Shown: positions 42,686 to 54,223 of the stretch, piece after piece
How the letters are laid out: each line of letters begins with the position of its first letter
How positions within the stretch are numbered: the stretch's first letter is position 1
Assembly (NCBI RefSeq): GCF_000025985.1
Contig: NC_003228.3
Coordinates: 1,364,001 to 1,428,000 of the forward strand
Length of the DNA: 64,000 bases
From: Bacteroides fragilis NCTC 9343
Lineage (GTDB): Bacteria; Bacteroidota; Bacteroidia; Bacteroidales; Bacteroidaceae
Reading direction: 5' to 3'
The notes under the pieces: generated by a model
Database searches by the model: none
The model's input: the letters and a program-made list of their open reading frames with translations, nothing else
What the model was told of the DNA's origin: nothing
Made by a program: the position numbers and the translations under genes

Positions 42686-43054
42686 ATGAAAGGTATTTAT
42701 GCTATTTCGTTGTTGGTCGTTTCCAACATTTTTATGACATTTGCCTGGTACGGGCATTTGAAGCTACAGGAAACAAAAATAATCAGTAATTGGCCTTTGT
42801 ATGGCGTGGTTTTGTTTTCATGGGTGATTGCGTTGGCTGAGTATTCTTGTCAGGTTCCTGCCAACCGGCTGGGGTTCAGCGGAAACGGAGGGCCGTTTTC
42901 ATTGATGCAACTTAAAATTATCCAAGAGGTGATCACACTGATTATATTTACCGTTTTTTCTACCTTATTATTTAAAGGGGAGTCACTGCATTGGAATCAT
43001 GTGGCAGCTTTTGTCTGCTTGATAGCAGCGGTATATTTCGTGTTTATGAGGTAG
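42686..43054 (+). CDS. DMT-superfamily membrane protein (DUF486)
   Basis: A 122-residue protein with four transmembrane helices, at about residues 5-23, 36-55, 70-90 and 101-120. The hallmark segment is VIALAEYSCQVPANRLG...GPFSLMQLKIIQEVITL, the DUF486 pattern. It resembles the small drug/metabolite transporter fold, but its substrate is unknown. It lies 13 bp after ttcA and is probably co-transcribed. Confidence 0.9.
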   Translation: MKGIYAISLLVVSNIFMTFAWYGHLKLQETKIISNWPLYGVVLFSWVIALAEYSCQVPANRLGFSGNGGPFSLMQLKIIQEVITLIIFTVFSTLLFKGESLHWNHVAAFVCLIAAVYFVFMR

Positions 43055-43389
43055 GCGGTTTGTGCCGGTATGGGGTGTCAAAAGCATTTGGTTTGATATG
43101 CAGATAGATGTATTTGTTATCCTATCCGTTTATACCATTTAAAGCAGTTTGTTTTTCTTAGTATCTTTAGTGAAAATGGTAGGGAGCTTATCTTGAACCA
43201 CATGCCGGGTATGTAGGTTCGTGAACCTGCGTACCCGAGCTGAGATAAAGATGCTTTAAAAAGAGATAATATGCTTATTGATAATGCGTTATTCTTGCTT
43301 CGGAATCAACTTGCTTTTTTGGTAATTTCTGTGCCGGTCATTCTGAATACCTGCTCCCATGGGGCCGGTTATGGGAGCAGGTATTCACG
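43055..43389. other. Convergent intergenic region with two strong hairpins
   Basis: No gene is visible. A folded unit at 43187-43250 holds a 14-bp stem with two G-U pairs (43207-43220 with 43223-43236) inside an outer CTTATCT/AGATAAAG stem. A second hairpin has 17-bp perfect arms (43344-43360 with 43371-43387) and ends 2 bp from the apbE stop. The second is probably the apbE terminator. The first could be the DUF486 terminator or a small RNA; neither has a clear U-run. Confidence 0.5.
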
Positions 43390-44406
43390 CTATTTGTCAA
43401 GATATTGCTTCATGTTCTTTGTAAAATAGCTTTTCACCTCCCCTTTTTCATCACTGTAGATAAAATAAGCACCTATGTTGGGGTGTGATTTTGTAAAAAC
43501 TTCCGCTTCATCCAGCCCCATTACCATAAAAGCTGTGGCTAATGCGTCGGCAGTCATACAATCGTCGGCAACTACGGTTGCTGAAAGAATATTATGTTGA
43601 ACCGGATATCCGGTACGTGGGTCGATGGTGTGGGCATACTTCTTGCCATCTTTGTAGTAAAAGTTGCGATAGTTTCCGGAAGTTGCTATACCTACATTGG
43701 TCAGTTTTAATGTTGTTTGTATCTCTTGGTTAAGCGACAAGGAATCGTCTACAGGCTTGTTTATGCCGATTCTCCATGCTTCCTCTTTGGGATTCACCCC
43801 TTTTACCACCAGTTCGCCACCTATATCTACCATATAGTTTTTGATACCTTTGCTATCCAAATACCGGGCTACTACATCTACGGAATATCCTTTGGCTACA
43901 GCACTACAACTTAGCATCACCCGAGGGTCTTCTTTGATCACTTTGCCGTTTTCCAGTTTAACTTTTTGGTATCCTGTGATTTGGAGTAGACTATCTATCA
44001 TGATCGAGTCGGGGAAGGCTCCTTTTTTGAAACCGAATCCCCAGGCATTGGCTAATGGGGCTACTGTGATATCGAAAGCTCCGCGAGTTTCGGCTGAGAT
44101 CTCCATAGATCGGTTAAAACAGGTTTGGAAGAAAGTGTCTGTGACGATTTCTTCATTACGATTAACACGGGTAATGACAGATGTATCATTGAATGGAGAA
44201 AGTGAACCGTCGAATTTTTTTAATTCGGCATCGATCTCCGCTTTCAGATTGCCGTCATATTGATAGGTAATATTATATACTGTGCCGAATACAAGCCCAT
44301 TGATACTGTTGTAAGGTATTTGTTTATTTCGTTGGGCTAGTATCCAAATTGTTCCCAACAGCAGGATAGCCAGCCAAATGAAGCTTTTTCTTGTTTTCTT
44401 TTCCAT
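43390..44406 (-). CDS. apbE: FAD:protein FMN transferase ApbE
   Basis: The start is ATG 44406 (MEKKTRKSFIW), giving 338 residues with an N-terminal signal/anchor helix at about 7-25. Family motifs are CSAVAKGYSVDVVARYL near 170, MVDIGGELVVKG near 192, HTIDPRTGYPV near 262 and DDCMTADALATAFMVMG near 285, the last carrying the metal-binding Asp/Thr. ApbE attaches FMN covalently to Thr in targets such as NqrB/NqrC and RnfG outside the membrane. No respiratory genes are adjacent. It precedes mntP's position in the reverse direction by a 70-bp gap. Confidence 0.93.
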   Translation of the reverse strand: MEKKTRKSFIWLAILLLGTIWILAQRNKQIPYNSINGLVFGTVYNITYQYDGNLKAEIDAELKKFDGSLSPFNDTSVITRVNRNEEIVTDTFFQTCFNRSMEISAETRGAFDITVAPLANAWGFGFKKGAFPDSIMIDSLLQITGYQKVKLENGKVIKEDPRVMLSCSAVAKGYSVDVVARYLDSKGIKNYMVDIGGELVVKGVNPKEEAWRIGINKPVDDSLSLNQEIQTTLKLTNVGIATSGNYRNFYYKDGKKYAHTIDPRTGYPVQHNILSATVVADDCMTADALATAFMVMGLDEAEVFTKSHPNIGAYFIYSDEKGEVKSYFTKNMKQYLDK

Positions 44407-44477
44407 AATAAGTAAAAAGTAAGTAAGCAACAAATCTGTTTATGATTACACAGCCTTTTGTTGTTTGAGGTTGATAG

Positions 44478-45062
44478 CTAATTATTAAAAAATAAGTGTT
44501 CGATTAATATTTTCGTTCCAATAAGGATCAGTATGATTCCTCCCCATAATTCAGCACGAAGTTTTCTGGCAATGCCGCATCCGAAGCGAATGCCGAAGAT
44601 TAATCCTATAAGGGACATAAAAAAAGAAACAAATCCGATGATTCCTGCCGGGTAAAGGATAGACGAACAGCTTTTGATACCCAGAAAAGCAAAGGATACT
44701 CCTACGGCCAATGCATCAATGCTGGTTGCAACGGCCATTGTTATCACTACTTTCAGACTTGCAGGGTTAAATCTTTGGCAGCAATCTTCTTCTTTAAAAG
44801 ATTCTTTGATCATTCGTCCGCCTAGAAAGGCCAGAATAGCAAAGGCAATCCAGTGATCGACCGATTCGATAAGGTGGCTGAATGTGCTTGCTCCTAACCA
44901 CCCCAATAAAGGCATTATAGCCTGGAAAAGTCCGAAAAAAAATGCCATGATGAGCATAGGCCGCCATTGAATACGCCTTAAAATAATACCACTTGCAATA
45001 GAGACAGCGAGGCAATCCATCGCTAAACCAATTGCAAGTAGCCAAATCTCTAATCCTGTCAT
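44478..45062 (-). CDS. mntP: Manganese efflux pump MntP
   Basis: A 194-residue protein with six transmembrane helices. The two repeats carry the family's signature: LAIGLAMDCLAVSIASG at about 10-26 and VATSIDALAVGVSFAFLG at about 112-130, with the paired Asp residues. MntP exports Mn(II). In other bacteria its gene may be controlled by a manganese riboswitch; none is recognised here, because the upstream gene ends only 4 bp away and the two are probably co-transcribed. Confidence 0.93.
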   Translation of the reverse strand: MTGLEIWLLAIGLAMDCLAVSIASGIILRRIQWRPMLIMAFFFGLFQAIMPLLGWLGASTFSHLIESVDHWIAFAILAFLGGRMIKESFKEEDCCQRFNPASLKVVITMAVATSIDALAVGVSFAFLGIKSCSSILYPAGIIGFVSFFMSLIGLIFGIRFGCGIARKLRAELWGGIILILIGTKILIEHLFFNN

Positions 45063-45066
45063 GTCG

Positions 45067-45819
45067 TTAAAATGGTAATTTATAAATCAGTGTATATGTG
45101 ATACCTATGTTTGAGGAGTCATATTCACCAAAACCCGGTACATACCATGGATTTCCATGTTCGCTGATTGAGCCCGCTGTTTTAAATTTAAAGCGTAAGG
45201 TCCATCCCATATAGAAGCTTTTATAGATTTGAACATTGACTCCGGCCACCAGTTCAAGCCATTGCATGTTAGATTTCAGTCCGTTGTAATGATAAGGTAC
45301 GCTTCCTCCCCAAATGCCGTCTATCAATCCGGGATTAGCCATACTGCCTCCATAAATAGGGTCAGAAAAAGGTGTACTTGAGATGTCGTACTTGAAACTG
45401 CTAAATCCATAACGTAGTCCTACATACAAATATTCTTTAACAACATTATAGTCAGCCCCAACGCGAAAATAAGGAGCGGCACTTTTATAATGGATACCGG
45501 TATCACTCCAGGTATCTGTTTGTCCGAAACCGATTTCTACTGTAGGAATAAATTTCTTTTTTAAGTTTACTCTCACATTTACCTCAGAACTTAGAAAATC
45601 TCCTCCGAGTAGTTTACTGCCTAACCCGAATAAGTCCACACCGACATACGTCCCATTGTAAAAGGGAATCGTATCCGCTTTTATCTCCTCTTTTGCTTTC
45701 TGCTTGACAGCAGGACGTGCACCGGGTCTTTGCTGTTGTGCTTGGAGCGGAAGGCTGAATATGAGGCACAGCAGGCTAACGATTGTAGCGGTAGAATATT
45801 TTGAGATTTTCTGTTCCAT
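45067..45819 (-). CDS. DUF6048 outer-membrane-type protein
   Basis: The start is ATG 45819 (MEQKISKYST). The 250-residue product has a signal peptide ending near residue 28 (LQAQQQ), a Lys/Ala-rich linker, then beta-rich sequence with alternating aromatic residues (FYNGTYVGVDLFGLGSKLLGG, VGLRYGFSSFKYDI, SFYMGWTLRFKFK) ending in YKLPF, as in outer-membrane beta-barrels. I recognise it as DUF6048. It overlaps the DUF6452 gene by 44 bp, so the two are translationally linked and likely work together. Confidence 0.75.
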   Translation of the reverse strand: MEQKISKYSTATIVSLLCLIFSLPLQAQQQRPGARPAVKQKAKEEIKADTIPFYNGTYVGVDLFGLGSKLLGGDFLSSEVNVRVNLKKKFIPTVEIGFGQTDTWSDTGIHYKSAAPYFRVGADYNVVKEYLYVGLRYGFSSFKYDISSTPFSDPIYGGSMANPGLIDGIWGGSVPYHYNGLKSNMQWLELVAGVNVQIYKSFYMGWTLRFKFKTAGSISEHGNPWYVPGFGEYDSSNIGITYTLIYKLPF

Positions 45820-46303
45820 TAATGTTAGCTGCATTTGATTTGATATATAGAGAGTCTATGCTATGATATTTCTTTTTATTGGTTTCCGTATAATCAATCG
45901 GATGAATACTGATGATATTTTGTTTCATACTGTATCCGCAATCCATCGACTGAAAGTAAGGAGTATTGGTTTGCAGGATCACCATTGTATCTCTTAACAA
46001 CCGGGTGTAATGAAACACAAGAATAGTCGAGTCACTTGTATAGCGTAGTGGGAGAGCGATATCATGTACCTTTTTCTGGTTATTGATGATTATTGAATCA
46101 GTTCCGAATGCTGTCACACTCAATGAATCGAGGGTGTCATTCAGTACAGCCTTGGTTTCCGGATTGATGGTATACATTTTGGCGTAGACCATCGGGCGTC
46201 CGGTCATGGAGCAATCACTCTCTTCCGAGCAAGCCGAAAGGATAGCCCCCGTTAGTGGATAGGCTACCATCAGGAAGAGTACCAGTTTTATTAATTTTTT
46301 CAT
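45776..46303 (-). CDS. DUF6452 lipoprotein-like protein
   Basis: A 175-residue exported protein. The N-terminus MKKLIKLVLFLMVAYPLTGAILSACSEES carries a lipobox (LSAC, Cys near 25), so it is probably a lipoprotein. The rest is beta-rich (MVYAKMYTINPETKAVL, SDSTILVFHYTRLLRDTM) and matches DUF6452. It is encoded just ahead of the DUF6048 barrel-like gene with overlapping frames, which suggests a lipoprotein-barrel pair. Function unknown. Confidence 0.75.
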   Translation of the reverse strand: MKKLIKLVLFLMVAYPLTGAILSACSEESDCSMTGRPMVYAKMYTINPETKAVLNDTLDSLSVTAFGTDSIIINNQKKVHDIALPLRYTSDSTILVFHYTRLLRDTMVILQTNTPYFQSMDCGYSMKQNIISIHPIDYTETNKKKYHSIDSLYIKSNAANINGTENLKIFYRYNR

Positions 46304-46327
46304 CGTACAGGTTTCATTAATCGTTCG

Positions 46328-47281
46328 TTATATTATTTTTTCTATCTGATAATTATTGCGTTCCGGGGCGTTGCGTGAAATCAGTTCGCCAAGAAATCCT
46401 GCCAAAAAGAGTTGTGTTCCAATAATCATGGCAGTCAACGACAGATAGAAATAGGGAGAATCTGTTACCAGCCGATAAGGCATACCGTGATTCATACTAT
46501 ATAATTTACTGGCTCCGACAATAACCACTGAAATAAATCCCAGTATAAACATCAATGAGCCTAATAAACCGAAAAAGTGCATTGGTTTAATTCCAAACTT
46601 TGAGAGGAACCAAAGAGAGATTAAATCGAGATATCCGTTAAAGAAGCGATTCCATCCTCCAAATTTAGTTTTTCCGAATTTACGTGCTTGATGGTGCACC
46701 ACCTTTTCGCCTATTTTCTGGAATCCGGCATTCTTAGCCAGATACGGGATGTAGCGATGCATCTCTCCGTATACTTCGATGTTTTTTACAACAGCTTTGC
46801 GATAAGCTTTCAATCCGCAATTAAAGTCGTGCAGATTATGAATCCCTGAAACTTTACGTGCCGTGGCATTAAATAGTTTGGTAGGTAGAGTTTTCGACAG
46901 CGGGTCGTATCTTTTCTGTTTATAGCCTGAAACAAGGTCATATCCGTCTTCAGTAATCATACGGTATAATTCCGGTATTTCATCGGGACTATCCTGTAGG
47001 TCGGCATCCATCGTGATCACCACATTTCCTTCGGCACGTTCAAAGCCACAGTACAGAGCCGGGGATTTTCCGTAGTTTCGTCGGAATTTGATCCCTTTCA
47101 CAGTGGACGACTGTTTCTGAAGCTCTTCGATAATTTCCCAAGAACGGTCGGTACTACCATCATTTACAAAGATAACTTCGTATGAAAAGCCATTGGCCTT
47201 CATCACTCTTTCAATCCAGGCAAAAAGCTCCGGAATGGATTCTTCTTCATTGAACAATGGTACGACAACAGATATATCCAT
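46328..47281 (-). CDS. GT2 polyprenyl-phosphate glycosyltransferase
   Basis: A 317-residue DPM/GtrB-like enzyme. The GT-A domain shows VVPLFNEEESIPEL at 5-18, FVNDGSTDRSW near 39 and the metal-binding DADLQDSPDEIP near 91-102. Two C-terminal transmembrane helices lie near residues 232-255 and 270-295. Such enzymes move a sugar (glucose, mannose or GlcNAc) from a nucleotide sugar to undecaprenyl phosphate for envelope polymers. The sugar cannot be told from sequence. It follows the DUF4199 gene by 26 bp. Confidence 0.9.
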   Translation of the reverse strand: MDISVVVPLFNEEESIPELFAWIERVMKANGFSYEVIFVNDGSTDRSWEIIEELQKQSSTVKGIKFRRNYGKSPALYCGFERAEGNVVITMDADLQDSPDEIPELYRMITEDGYDLVSGYKQKRYDPLSKTLPTKLFNATARKVSGIHNLHDFNCGLKAYRKAVVKNIEVYGEMHRYIPYLAKNAGFQKIGEKVVHHQARKFGKTKFGGWNRFFNGYLDLISLWFLSKFGIKPMHFFGLLGSLMFILGFISVVIVGASKLYSMNHGMPYRLVTDSPYFYLSLTAMIIGTQLFLAGFLGELISRNAPERNNYQIEKII

Positions 47282-47307
47282 TTTACTTATAAATTAGATA
47301 TTACAAA

Positions 47308-47856
47308 CTATAGAGGTTGCACCTCCGGTGATTTGGGCTTTCTCATCACAAACAAGGCAGTGGGGACAGCCAATATGCTGCCATAGAACACATTCTGTGA
47401 CATCAGTTGCATAGTAATGTCTATCGGTGTCAATCTACTGATCATTTCCATCACTTCTTTCAGTTGGCTGATGTACCCTTCTATTCCCGGTACTTCTTTA
47501 TTGGTCAGTTCGTCAAACATTCCCATGTAAGTGTTTACAATGAAACCATGGTCGATGAACCGGAAATAAATGTAGTGGGCCACTGCCGTGAGGAGTGCCG
47601 CAAACATATACATAAAAACGATGAATACCCATGCTTGCAGGAAGCGGATCGAGCCGCCACATACTTTGTCACGATAGGTACGTGCATAATAATATCCCAT
47701 GAACGGAACTCCTAAAGTAAGCCCGAAAAACAGGAATAAAAGAAACGGAATGGACAATCCCAATGGGAATAGAATGAACTTAAGTATCCAGTATACTCCC
47801 ATATAGGTGCCAAAATGCATGGCATATTTTTGTAAGTTACTTCTGCTTTCTGTCAT
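47308..47856 (-). CDS. DUF4199 membrane protein
   Basis: The start is ATG 47856 (MTESRSNLQKYAMHFG), giving 182 residues; a minus-strand -7 box TACCTTTG (47883-47876) lies just upstream and rules out the longer frame. Four hydrophobic helices, at about 18-35, 38-60, 75-100 and 150-170, fit DUF4199. The family is confined largely to Bacteroidota, often beside a GT2 gene as here; its function is not known to me. Confidence 0.8.
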   Translation of the reverse strand: MTESRSNLQKYAMHFGTYMGVYWILKFILFPLGLSIPFLLFLFFGLTLGVPFMGYYYARTYRDKVCGGSIRFLQAWVFIVFMYMFAALLTAVAHYIYFRFIDHGFIVNTYMGMFDELTNKEVPGIEGYISQLKEVMEMISRLTPIDITMQLMSQNVFYGSILAVPTALFVMRKPKSPEVQPL

Positions 47857-48050
47857 TTTATTAATAAATAGCGCACAAAGGTACAAATAATATTGTTTGG
47901 TATGGAATTTATGCCTGTTAAAGTTAATAAAGCTATCCGGTCAGAAAAAAAACATTTTTTTTTCGATTTTAAATATCTGAAAAGTAGGAGCTTACCGGTA
48001 AAGCATGCAAAAAAGTACCGATCCCCTATTGCAGGTTTAATAAAAATACC

Positions 48051-48058
48051 TACCTTTG
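48051..48058 (+). promoter_or_regulatory. -7 box of the SRP RNA promoter
   Basis: TACCTTTG matches TAnnTTTG and places the start near 48064, exactly where the folded SRP RNA begins. It probably also serves the adjacent tRNA-Thr. Confidence 0.7.
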
Positions 48059-48063
48059 CACCC

Positions 48064-48159
48064 GGGTAAGTCCTATACGGCCAGCTCCCTTCGAATCCTC
48101 CAGGGCTTGATCGCAGCAAAGGTAGTTGGTTGTAGCGGCGCGATATAGTAAGCTTACCC
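48064..48159 (+). ncRNA. ffs: Signal recognition particle RNA (small bacterial type)
   Basis: The ends pair: GGGTAAG at 48064-48070 with CTTACCC at 48153-48159, followed by TATA/TATA. The apical domain carries the SRP helix 8 signature: CCAGG on the 5' side and GCAGCAAAGG on the 3' side, around a UUGAUC tip in place of the more common GGAA. At about 96 nt it fits the short SRP RNA. With Ffh it targets nascent membrane proteins. Its place right after a promoter and just before a tRNA is typical of a stable-RNA transcript. Confidence 0.75.
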
Positions 48160-48163
48160 ACTT

Positions 48164-48237
48164 GCCTCTTTAGCTCAGTTGGCCAGAGCACGTGATTTGT
48201 AATCTCGGGGTCGTTGGTTCGAATCCGACAAGAGGCT
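48164..48237 (+). tRNA. tRNA-Thr (anticodon TGT)
   Basis: A 74-nt cloverleaf: acceptor GCCTCTT/AAGAGGC, D-stem GCTC/GAGC, anticodon stem CGTGA/TCTCG around TTTGTAA (anticodon TGT, codon ACA), and T-arm GTTGG TTCGAAT CCGAC. The anticodon stem holds one T-T mismatch. CCA is not encoded. It lies 4 bp after the SRP RNA and is followed by a terminator. Confidence 0.95.
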
Positions 48238-48241
48238 CAAA

Positions 48242-48284
48242 AAAGGAAAAGCATCTCGGCACTGCCGGGGTGCTTTTTTTGCGT
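48242..48284 (+). terminator. Terminator after tRNA-Thr
   Basis: AAAAGCATCTCGGC pairs with GCCGGGGTGCTTTT, allowing G-U pairs, followed by a run of T. This ends the SRP RNA-tRNA transcript. Confidence 0.8.
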
Positions 48285-48313
48285 TTATTCTTCTGATGGT
48301 TCATGAAAAAGGA

Positions 48314-48352
48314 AAGGGATGAACCTGTTTATGATACATCCCTTTTCGCATT
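48314..48352 (-). terminator. Terminator after eno
   Basis: AAAGGGATG pairs with CATCCCTTT around a loop of about 15 bases. On the minus strand the stem is followed by CCTTTTTC. It lies about 60 bp after the enolase stop. Confidence 0.5.
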
Positions 48353-48410
48353 TACATTCAATTATTATAAATAACTAACCTTTTATCATGCTATGCTATC
48401 ATGATTTTGT

Positions 48411-49715
<1,305 letters not shown>

Positions 49716-49847
49716 TTAGTCTCTGCAAATTTACTCACTTATGGGAAGCGGAAGAATCACTATTAATAGGTATTCCGTTCGGGTTCTTTCCCTATAAATC
49801 AGTATCATTACTTTTTTATTATAAAACAAAGAAAAGAGAAGAAAGGT

Positions 49848-50513
49848 TCAATCGTCTTCTATTTTGACCCCTAGTAGAGGTAACAGATCTATTGCTTGTA
49901 ACGAACTGACTATGGCTCCTTTCAGATCGGCTATATTGAGTTGAATACCTGCTATTCTAGAGTTTCTCAGGTCGATACCTTTGAGTGAAGTGTGCGAAAA
50001 GTCGGCTTCTAACAATTCGCAAGTATCAAAAGCTGCCGGCATCAGTTTGCTGTCATTCAGGCTGCCGTTTCGGAAATTGCAATGGCTGAAACGGGCTGTT
50101 CGCATTTTTACCATGGAGAGATTGATGTATTGTCCGTAGCAATGATCCATTAAAACATGATTGAGGGTGGCTTCCAGGAAACCGGTTCCCAGCAATTTGC
50201 AAGATATAAATTCTACCCGGTAGAAAGTAGTTCCGGCAAACGAAACGTTGGATAAATCGCAATTTTCAAAACGTACGTCTGTCAGTTGAGCTGATTTAAA
50301 CTGACATTCGCTGAATATTTGTTGTTTGAAAGTGCAATTATTAATACTTAGGTAAGGTTTAGCTATTTGATGTACGGTTCCCTTAAGGAAGTACAAATCG
50401 GAAACTTTCTCTTGGTCGGTAAGTGCATCCAGTGGGACCGGACTTTCGGACTGACTGTTAAGGAACGGAGCTACGACTTTGACGGGTTGTACTTTTTTGA
50501 TTGTTGGCTTCAT
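49848..50513 (-). CDS. Pentapeptide repeat protein
   Basis: A 221-residue protein with pentapeptide repeats (A/C-[DN]-[LF]-x-x) spanning about residues 55-210: FENCDLSNVSFAGTTFYRVEF, FSHCNFRNGSLNDSKL, ADFSHTSLKGIDLRNSRI. They should form a right-handed quadrilateral beta-helix. Qnr-type members protect gyrase, but nothing here separates a Qnr role from other uses. It follows fluC by 14 bp in the same direction and may share its transcript. Confidence 0.85.
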   Translation of the reverse strand: MKPTIKKVQPVKVVAPFLNSQSESPVPLDALTDQEKVSDLYFLKGTVHQIAKPYLSINNCTFKQQIFSECQFKSAQLTDVRFENCDLSNVSFAGTTFYRVEFISCKLLGTGFLEATLNHVLMDHCYGQYINLSMVKMRTARFSHCNFRNGSLNDSKLMPAAFDTCELLEADFSHTSLKGIDLRNSRIAGIQLNIADLKGAIVSSLQAIDLLPLLGVKIEDD

Positions 50514-50527
50514 ATATGATTCGTTTG

Positions 50528-50911
50528 TTATTTAAATTGTTCGCCAAGATATCCTCCGGCCAATACAGCCAAAAGTCCAAGCAATATGCTGATGAATACA
50601 TAAAAGGTGAATATGCCATAAAAACCTCCTTTCAGCAAACTCAGACTGTCGTTGGCCAAAGTGGAGAATGTGGTAAAACCGCCACAGAAACCAACGGTCA
50701 GAAATAGCCTCAGTTCGAAAGATAGATTGAAACGCTCCGAAAATGAATAAAAAAAACCGATTAATAAGCTGCCTATGATATTTACGGCAAATGTTCCCCA
50801 TGGAAATGGGAAGAGAGCCGGGCTAAGTCGTTCGTTGACGGCGATTTGTGTCAGATAGCGGGTTACACTGCCCATGCCTCCTCCGATAAATATATAAATA
50901 ATCTCTTTCAT
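50528..50911 (-). CDS. fluC: Fluoride ion channel FluC/CrcB
   Basis: A 127-residue four-helix membrane protein. Family motifs are GGGMGSVTRYL near residue 10, GTFAVNIIGSLLIGF near 40 and GFCGGFTTFSTL near 75, the last lining the Na+ and fluoride sites. It forms a dual-topology dimer that lets fluoride leave the cell. No fluoride riboswitch is recognised upstream in the short gap before the divergent GH97 gene. Confidence 0.95.
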   Translation of the reverse strand: MKEIIYIFIGGGMGSVTRYLTQIAVNERLSPALFPFPWGTFAVNIIGSLLIGFFYSFSERFNLSFELRLFLTVGFCGGFTTFSTLANDSLSLLKGGFYGIFTFYVFISILLGLLAVLAGGYLGEQFK

Positions 50912-51024
50912 CTTTTTTTTGATTTTATCGGCAAAGTTACCACTGTCAACTGTTTATGCAAACGTTTTCTGATAATTCTTCTTTGTTTCGGTTCTATTCA
51001 TCGAACATGAATCTGCTTCTTGCT

Positions 51025-51032
51025 TATCTTTG
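51025..51032 (+). promoter_or_regulatory. -7 box of the GH97 gene
   Basis: TATCTTTG matches TAnnTTTG, about 34 bp before the ATG at 51066. It supports that ATG over the upstream TTG at 51054 only weakly, since both would lie downstream of the start. Confidence 0.6.
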
Positions 51033-51047
51033 CTGCATGATTACTAA

Positions 51048-53225
<2,178 letters not shown>

Positions 53226-53636
53226 CGACAGTTGGTGTAAAAAAGGTTAGTTTGGTTATTTTTTGAAATGACAGAGTCCGGATATATTGAGTATATAATC
53301 CGGACTCTTTTTAATTTATAGTTGTTGTATTCTTAATAATATATACTGTTTGGAAGCTGGACTTTCTTTTTGTTATAGCTTTGTCTTTAGCTTATATATC
53401 TATTATTCAGTTGATTGCTTCTTAACTCTAATTGTTTATAATATTAGCTTTAACATGATGTTAAAACAAGTCTTGTAAATGCAAAGAACAAGTTATTTGT
53501 CTGCAAAAGCTTTGTTCTTTGTGCAGGGAAAACCAATAACCTTCTGCCTTTATTAACATTGTTAAATTATTCTTCCCGGATGATATCTTTTTATTGGAAG
53601 TTTTTGTTCGCTATATATAATAAGGTATAAGAAGAT
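53226..53636. other. Intergenic stretch between GH97 and an XRE gene
   Basis: No gene is visible. It holds the GH97 terminator (53273-53312) and a second hairpin near 53478-53520 in which CAAAGAACAA pairs with TTGTTCTTTG. The rest is AT-rich without recognisable features. Confidence 0.5.
53273..53312 (+). terminator. Terminator after the GH97 gene
   Basis: AGAGTCCGGAT at 53273-53283 pairs perfectly with 53298-53308, followed by a T-run. A classic intrinsic terminator. Confidence 0.85.
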
Positions 53637-53996
53637 CTATTTATTAGCCCCTCCATCCAACAGTTCTGCTATTTTCTTTTTCAAATTAAGCTTTATAATT
53701 TCATCTTGCTGTAATTCTATCTCTACCATAATTTTGGCATTTCCTAGTTTATATCTGATACCTTCGTTATCAGAATTTCTCTGTTCTTGTTTGATACTAT
53801 ATAAAAGGGAAAAATCATAGTCTAGCGCTATTGAAATATTGTATAATGTATCCGTGTCGATGCTTTTCCTTGTCAGTAAGTAATCTACACTTTGAGGCTT
53901 AACATCCAACCGTCTTGCGAGTTCGGCCTTTGTAACCTGTCTCTCAGACATCACATTTTTGATAATTTCACCTATATAAATATTGCTTTTTTTCAT
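53637..53996 (-). CDS. XRE-family transcriptional regulator
   Basis: The start is ATG 53996 (MKKSNIYIGEIIK); a second ATG two codons upstream is possible. The 119-residue product has a Cro/CI helix-turn-helix at about residues 6-60 (VTKAELARRLDVKPQSVDYLLTRKSIDTDTLYNISIALDYDFSLL) and a short charged tail. It is divergent from the coiled-coil lipoprotein gene, whose promoter lies in the shared region, so it may control it. The ligand is unknown. Confidence 0.8.
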   Translation of the reverse strand: MKKSNIYIGEIIKNVMSERQVTKAELARRLDVKPQSVDYLLTRKSIDTDTLYNISIALDYDFSLLYSIKQEQRNSDNEGIRYKLGNAKIMVEIELQQDEIIKLNLKKKIAELLDGGANK

Positions 53997-54083
53997 TTGC
54001 ATGAAAGTACAACATAATCTGAAGAGTTAGGTTTATAGGTATAAAAGAATATCTGTCTATTTTTGTATTTTGTTCATAATTTA

Positions 54084-54115
54084 TTTGTTTTATCAGATAA
54101 ATTAGGATATATTTG
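54084..54115 (+). promoter_or_regulatory. Promoter of the coiled-coil lipoprotein gene
   Basis: TTTG at 54084-54087 and TATATTTG at 54108-54115 are separated by 20 bp, a full Bacteroidota -33/-7 promoter. It implies a leader of about 100 nt before ATG 54224 and excludes the upstream TTG at 54113. Confidence 0.75.
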
Positions 54116-54223
54116 CAGCGAATCACCAAGAGGGGTGAAGCAACACTTTCCGGTAGCGGGAGAAAAAACAGAGTGAAACATAACATTTATATTATTACTA
54201 TTATTCATTTAAATTTTGAGATT

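Noticed and set aside
48164..48237. tRNA-Thr as a degenerate or pseudo-tRNA because of the T-T mismatch
   Set aside because: All other stems and invariant bases are intact and it sits behind a stable-RNA promoter and before a terminator; one stem mismatch is tolerable.
49848..50513. Quinolone-resistance (Qnr) gene
   Set aside because: Pentapeptide repeats alone do not show Qnr function, and the gene lies in ordinary chromosome beside fluC.
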